Below, one piece after another: positions 15,143 to 17,696 of a stretch of 17,696 bases of DNA. A program made the position numbers and the translations under genes. The notes beneath the pieces were generated by a model, which was not told the origin of the DNA, made no database searches, and saw nothing but the letters and a program-made list of their open reading frames with translations. Numbering within the stretch: position 1 is the stretch's first letter; every line of letters begins with the position of its first letter. Origin of the DNA: Candidatus Tenderia sp. (lineage in GTDB: Bacteria > Pseudomonadota > Gammaproteobacteria > Tenderiales > Tenderiaceae); contig JASBUE010000134.1 in NCBI GenBank assembly GCA_030148045.1, positions 1-17,696 of the forward strand, read 5' to 3'.

Positions 15143-15158
15143 ATTCGCCTCCATTGGT

Positions 15159-15188
15159 TATGCATACGATATTAGATTATCATGCATA
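15159..15188. promoter_or_regulatory. Candidate VapB operator (inverted TATGCAT / ATGCATA)
   Basis: TATGCAT (15159-15165) and ATGCATA (15182-15188) form a 7-bp inverted repeat centred on the -10 box of the vapBC promoter, and each half is itself nearly palindromic. This is the usual place and form for type II antitoxin autoregulation. Confidence 0.6.
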
Positions 15189-15197
15189 TACTTTCAA
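15169..15197 (-). promoter_or_regulatory. Sigma-70 promoter of vapBC
   Basis: On the minus strand, TTGAAA (15192-15197), exactly 17 bp, then TAATAT (15169-15174). The -35 begins 3 bp after the attC site, so the cassette carries its own promoter, as toxin-antitoxin cassettes commonly do. Confidence 0.7.
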
Positions 15198-15199
15198 GG

Positions 15200-15263
15200 G
15201 GCTAACGACAAATCTCAGCCGACACGAAACCGCATAGCGGTCGGCTGGAGCGCCGTGTTAGGC
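15200..15263 (-). repeat. Integron attC recombination site
   Basis: Read on the minus strand, R'' GCCTAAC (15257-15263) fits RYYYAAC. L'' CTCCAGCCGAC (15240-15250) pairs with L' GTCGGCTGAG (15214-15223) except for one extra C. R' GTTAGCC (15200-15206) fits GTTRRRY with one mismatch. The extra base becomes the extrahelical G on the cassette bottom strand, the polarity mark used by IntI. An inner hairpin ACCGC/GCGGT lies in the loop. Length is 64 bp. The stop TAA of the methyltransferase-like gene lies inside R''. No intI or second clear attC is present in the window. Confidence 0.82.
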
Positions 15264-15940
15264 TGCCTTTTGGATTCTCAGCATTTCATTGCCACCCCTT
15301 TGCAATTCATAGCCAACTTTCTCGACGCTTACAGCAAAACCCTCTGACTTTAGTTCCGAGATGAGGGGCTGAACGTACGGCGACACTTCCAACATAAGTG
15401 TCAGTAGCGGGAAAATTCGTACTTCGTTAGCCACACGAAGCATTTCAAAAACTGACAATCGGTGAAACTCATATGTCAAATGGTCCGAGTACAAAAACAA
15501 AAAATGGGAACAAACGGAAAGCTGGAATTGGCCGTCTGCAAAGCCCAGGGCCGGCAACTCTCCTACCATATAGCGTCCTTCTGCTTTCCCTTTTTCATAG
15601 TCGGTGACAAAGCGGCGTAGCACGGACACCCGATTTTCTTTCAAGTGCTCCGGTGACTTGTGGTAGGACCAGACCCAGTCGTTCGGAGTGGCTTTGACCT
15701 GAGCAATGATGTCATCAACGACCGAATAGAATCGGCCTTCAATTTCCTCGGCCTGGAAAATATACAGCGGGTCAACGGAACAACAGTCTTTCCTAGCGCG
15801 AACGTCTCGGCACTAAAGCTAGGGCCATCACCAATACCCACGATATTTTTTTTAAGATCATCGCTTGAAAGAGCAAACATGCTCTTGTACTCGTCTAACG
15901 AGCGCCCGAAAGGGACGACCTTTTCCAGTTTCATTACCAT
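15258..15940 (-). pseudogene. SAM-dependent methyltransferase-like cassette gene with a -1 frameshift
   Basis: Two reading frames join into one protein of about 227 aa. The first (ATG 15938-15940 or 15932-15934) reads MKLEKVVPFGRSLDEYKSMF and NIVGIGDGPSFSAE, a glycine-rich SAM motif I, up to GKTVV. After a missing base near 15777-15782 the other frame continues VDPLYIFQAEEIEGRFYSVV, then DDWV-like NDWVWSYHKSPEHLKENR, and ends GYELQRGGNEMLRIQKAA. The expected VV-S-VDPLY needs one more T in GTTGTTCCGTT. The acidic DPLY after strand 2 and motif I suggest a Rossmann-fold methyltransferase; the substrate is unknown. AAGGAA lies about 11 nt before the first ATG. The stop is inside the attC R'' box, making it a typical cassette gene. 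Either a pseudogene, a sequencing error, or (less likely) programmed shifting. Confidence 0.75.
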
Positions 15941-16102
15941 GCGACTCAGTTTCCTTGGCAGCCTATGTTGTTGCATGCAATCGATTTTCCGCGATATCTC
16001 TACAGATTATCAACGCACGCCCGGCGCGGGCTCATTGCGCCAGAAGAATCAACTGGCGAAAGACCGGCGCCTTCGGCACGACAGTTTGTTAGACAAGCAG
16101 GC
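15941..16102. other. Gap between cassette gene and metallohydrolase with nested hairpins
   Basis: About 160 bp without a gene. It contains GTTAGAC (16088-16094, an attC-type core), a stem CGCCAG/CTGGCG (16039-16057), and partly complementary GC-rich arms around it, giving a degenerate attC-like or attI-like outline. The boxes are too poor for a firm call. It marks the right edge of the AT-richer island. Confidence 0.35.
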
Positions 16103-17143
16103 TTACATCTTCTCCACCGGCCTTTGCTGCAAATGCGGCGGCAGTTCCATGCGCTCCATTAGATAACAGAAACAGTCCTGGCGAATGACGCGTTCGTCGC
16201 GGGTGAGCATGGAGGGCATTACGGTGGTGGCGAGTTCGATCTTGCTGCCGTCCTTATACACAAAGTAGCGCTCGCCAACGTCGTTGCCGTACTCGTCGCG
16301 GCAGTCGAGCCACGCCTGCGGGTCGTGCTGCCAGCCGAAATGGGTGCCGGCCGGCATCTCGCTGAAGTTGAAGTGGTCTACATCATCGATGAACTGCAAT
16401 TGCACCTCGCGGCGGCCGAAACCGAAGCTCACTTCTTCGGGCACTTTGACGATGGCCACGGTGTGAAAGACACTGACGTCGTGGGGCGCCAGCGGGTGGT
16501 CGGGGAGCTCGCGCATGTTGAGGCAGGCCTCGAGATAATCCGCTGCATGTTCGGTACCGTACACCTGCCCGGGCTGGCCGCATTCCAGGGTGACCGCCGG
16601 GCAGAGTTCGGCAAAGGCCATGCTCTGCACCCCAGCGGGACGGGTGAAATAGACCACGGTACGGCTAAACAGGGCGGCCAGCTGCAAGAAGGGCGTCTCC
16701 AGTTTGTTGAAACAGGCGTAATGGGGGTTGATACCGGTGTTGTTGTGGATATCAACGCTGGCGAAGACACCGCGCTCGGCCATCTCTGCCACCACCTGGG
16801 CGACCATACGCTGCTCGGGCAGATTGCCGGCCACCGACCAGATGCGGTTATAGTCGGGCTGGCCGTCGAGACGGCGCAGCCCTTGCGCCGCAGCACTGAC
16901 ATTGCCGACAAAGATCGACAGGGCGCGCGGCAGTTCGCGCCCCTCGTAATCCTTCAACAGCGCCTGAACGGCATACAGCCCGGTAGGCTCGTTGCCGTGC
17001 AGCATGACCGAAACAAACAGCGCCGGCTCACGCCGCCCCGGCAGATGGATCAGGCTGGGGCCGCCCAGCAGCGCCTGCAATTCCTCGGGCGCCGCCTCGA
17101 CAAATCCTTGCGGCGGAGCGTGAAAGATCTTCAACATCATCAT
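16103..17143 (-). CDS. Aspartoacylase/succinylglutamate desuccinylase-like (M14-type) zinc hydrolase
   Basis: 346 aa. Zinc ligands are visible: H49 and E52 in SVMLHGNEPTG, and H133 in VDIHNNTG. The catalytic Glu is E187 in AVTLECGQPG. R100 in DYNRIW may bind substrate. These are the hallmarks of the AstE/AspA branch of M14-like carboxypeptidases, which split N-acyl amino acids or small amides. The exact substrate is unknown. It begins 3 bp after the stop of the glutamate-cysteine-ligase-family gene, so the two are probably one operon, pairing an amide-forming with an amide-cleaving enzyme. Three consecutive ATG codons open the gene; AGGGA lies so close that the third (17135-17137) is the best spaced. 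GC-rich and host-like. Confidence 0.85.
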   Translation of the reverse strand: MMMLKIFHAPPQGFVEAAPEELQALLGGPSLIHLPGRREPALFVSVMLHGNEPTGLYAVQALLKDYEGRELPRALSIFVGNVSAAAQGLRRLDGQPDYNRIWSVAGNLPEQRMVAQVVAEMAERGVFASVDIHNNTGINPHYACFNKLETPFLQLAALFSRTVVYFTRPAGVQSMAFAELCPAVTLECGQPGQVYGTEHAADYLEACLNMRELPDHPLAPHDVSVFHTVAIVKVPEEVSFGFGRREVQLQFIDDVDHFNFSEMPAGTHFGWQHDPQAWLDCRDEYGNDVGERYFVYKDGSKIELATTVMPSMLTRDERVIRQDCFCYLMERMELPPHLQQRPVEKM

Positions 17144-17146
17144 TCC

Positions 17147-17696
17147 CTATAAAGACCATTCATGCACGGGCTCCCCATGCTGCTGGCGTTCGTAATAGGC
17201 CTGGGTCAACTGCGTCATGTCGGCGCCGTGCTGCGCCACATAGCGCCGCTGCCAGACGGCGCCGTTGCATTGTTTTTTGAGGCGCCCCTCGATGATGCCA
17301 AGATACAGGTCGATATCCATCTGATCCAGATCCAGGCTGTCCAGTCCGCGCCGGGCCATGGGCAGTACGACCTGTCGCAGCAACTGCAGCACCGGCACAC
17401 GCCTGCCGTCCAGCCAGCACAGTTCGGCGTGCAGCCCGTCTTTGGCGGCGGCGTAGAAATTGGTCCGCGCCCGTTCGAAATCCAGTTGTGCTTCGGGCGG
17501 GGTTGCGGTATTGGCCATGGCCTCGACGGCGCCGAAAAACAGCGCGGCGTTGGCGACGGCATCGACCACCGTCGGTCCCGAGGGGACGACGCGGTGCTCG
17601 AGGCGCAGGTGCGGTTCGCCCACCGCATCGAACCCGATCAAGGGCCGGTTCCAGCGCCAGATGGTGCCGTTGTGCAGCCGCAGGTGGGGCAGGGCT
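17147..17696 (-). CDS. Glutamate-cysteine ligase family (GCS2/YbdK-like) protein, partial
   Basis: The frame enters from the right edge and ends at TAG 17147-17149; about 183 residues are visible. LHNGTIWRWNRPLIGFD and PHLRLEHRVVPSGPTVVDAV are the C-terminal signature of the GCS2 (YbdK-type) carboxylate-amine ligase family: substrate-binding Arg, then RxEHR-V-x-x-GPT, then an AN-A-x-F-G helix. Such enzymes couple an acidic amino acid to an amine with ATP; the substrate here cannot be named. The start codon and N-terminal half lie outside the window. An internal ATG at 17641 is not the real start, because conserved residues lie before it. Likely co-transcribed with the downstream zinc hydrolase. 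Confidence 0.85.
   Translation of the reverse strand, partial: ALPHLRLHNGTIWRWNRPLIGFDAVGEPHLRLEHRVVPSGPTVVDAVANAALFFGAVEAMANTATPPEAQLDFERARTNFYAAAKDGLHAELCWLDGRRVPVLQLLRQVVLPMARRGLDSLDLDQMDIDLYLGIIEGRLKKQCNGAVWQRRYVAQHGADMTQLTQAYYERQQHGEPVHEWSL

Noticed and set aside
1..17696. CRISPR arrays, tRNA or rRNA genes, intact transposase or integrase genes
   Set aside because: No spaced direct repeats, no cloverleaf or rRNA-like stretches, and no transposase or tyrosine-recombinase motifs were seen on either strand.

Overview
The window looks like chromosomal DNA of a GC-rich gammaproteobacterium. The main evidence is the block maf-rng-yhdP on the minus strand, which has the same order as the E. 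coli region downstream of mreBCD. Single-copy housekeeping genes (cca, an NDUFA9-like epimerase, a Sad-type aldehyde dehydrogenase, a YdcH/DUF465 gene) agree with this. Genus cannot be read from the sequence; a sulfur-oxidising type of gammaproteobacterium would be a guess.

Layout. 1-5226 (minus): yhdP (runs off the left edge), rng and maf. maf carries an in-frame TAG at codon 41. 5479-6129 (plus): an orphan MT-A70-type adenine methyltransferase with lower GC than its neighbours. 6130-7178: an information-rich intergenic stretch around a small DUF2892 membrane-protein gene. It holds a 48-bp inverted-repeat element flanked by TTAG, overlapping palindromes, a near-consensus sigma-54 promoter and a strong terminator. 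7179-8753 (plus): a NifA-type GAF/AAA+/Fis sigma-54 activator. 8776-10140 (minus): succinate-semialdehyde-type dehydrogenase. 10256-12447 (plus): NDUFA9-like gene and cca, overlapping by one base; Cca has Tyr in place of the HD-motif His. 12669-12914 (plus): DUF465 gene with promoter and terminator.

13126-15940 is an AT-richer island with all genes on the minus strand. It contains a 416-aa protein with an HhH-like segment and a nuclease-like C-terminus, a vapBC toxin-antitoxin pair, and a frameshifted methyltransferase-like gene. Between the last two lies a well-formed integron attC site: the methyltransferase stop codon sits inside its R'' box, and the vapBC promoter starts immediately after its R' box. 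No integron integrase is present, so this is best read as a stranded cassette remnant. 16103-17696 (minus) returns to GC-rich chromosome with an aspartoacylase/desuccinylase-like metallohydrolase and a partial glutamate-cysteine-ligase-family gene.

The most interesting items are: (i) the possible self-contained sigma-54 circuit (palindromic sites, -24/-12 promoter, DUF2892 gene, adjacent activator); (ii) the solo attC with its two cassettes; (iii) the unassigned 416-aa nuclease-like protein; and (iv) two housekeeping genes, maf and cca, with lesions in conserved positions. All family assignments are from motif recognition and memory; no database search was run.
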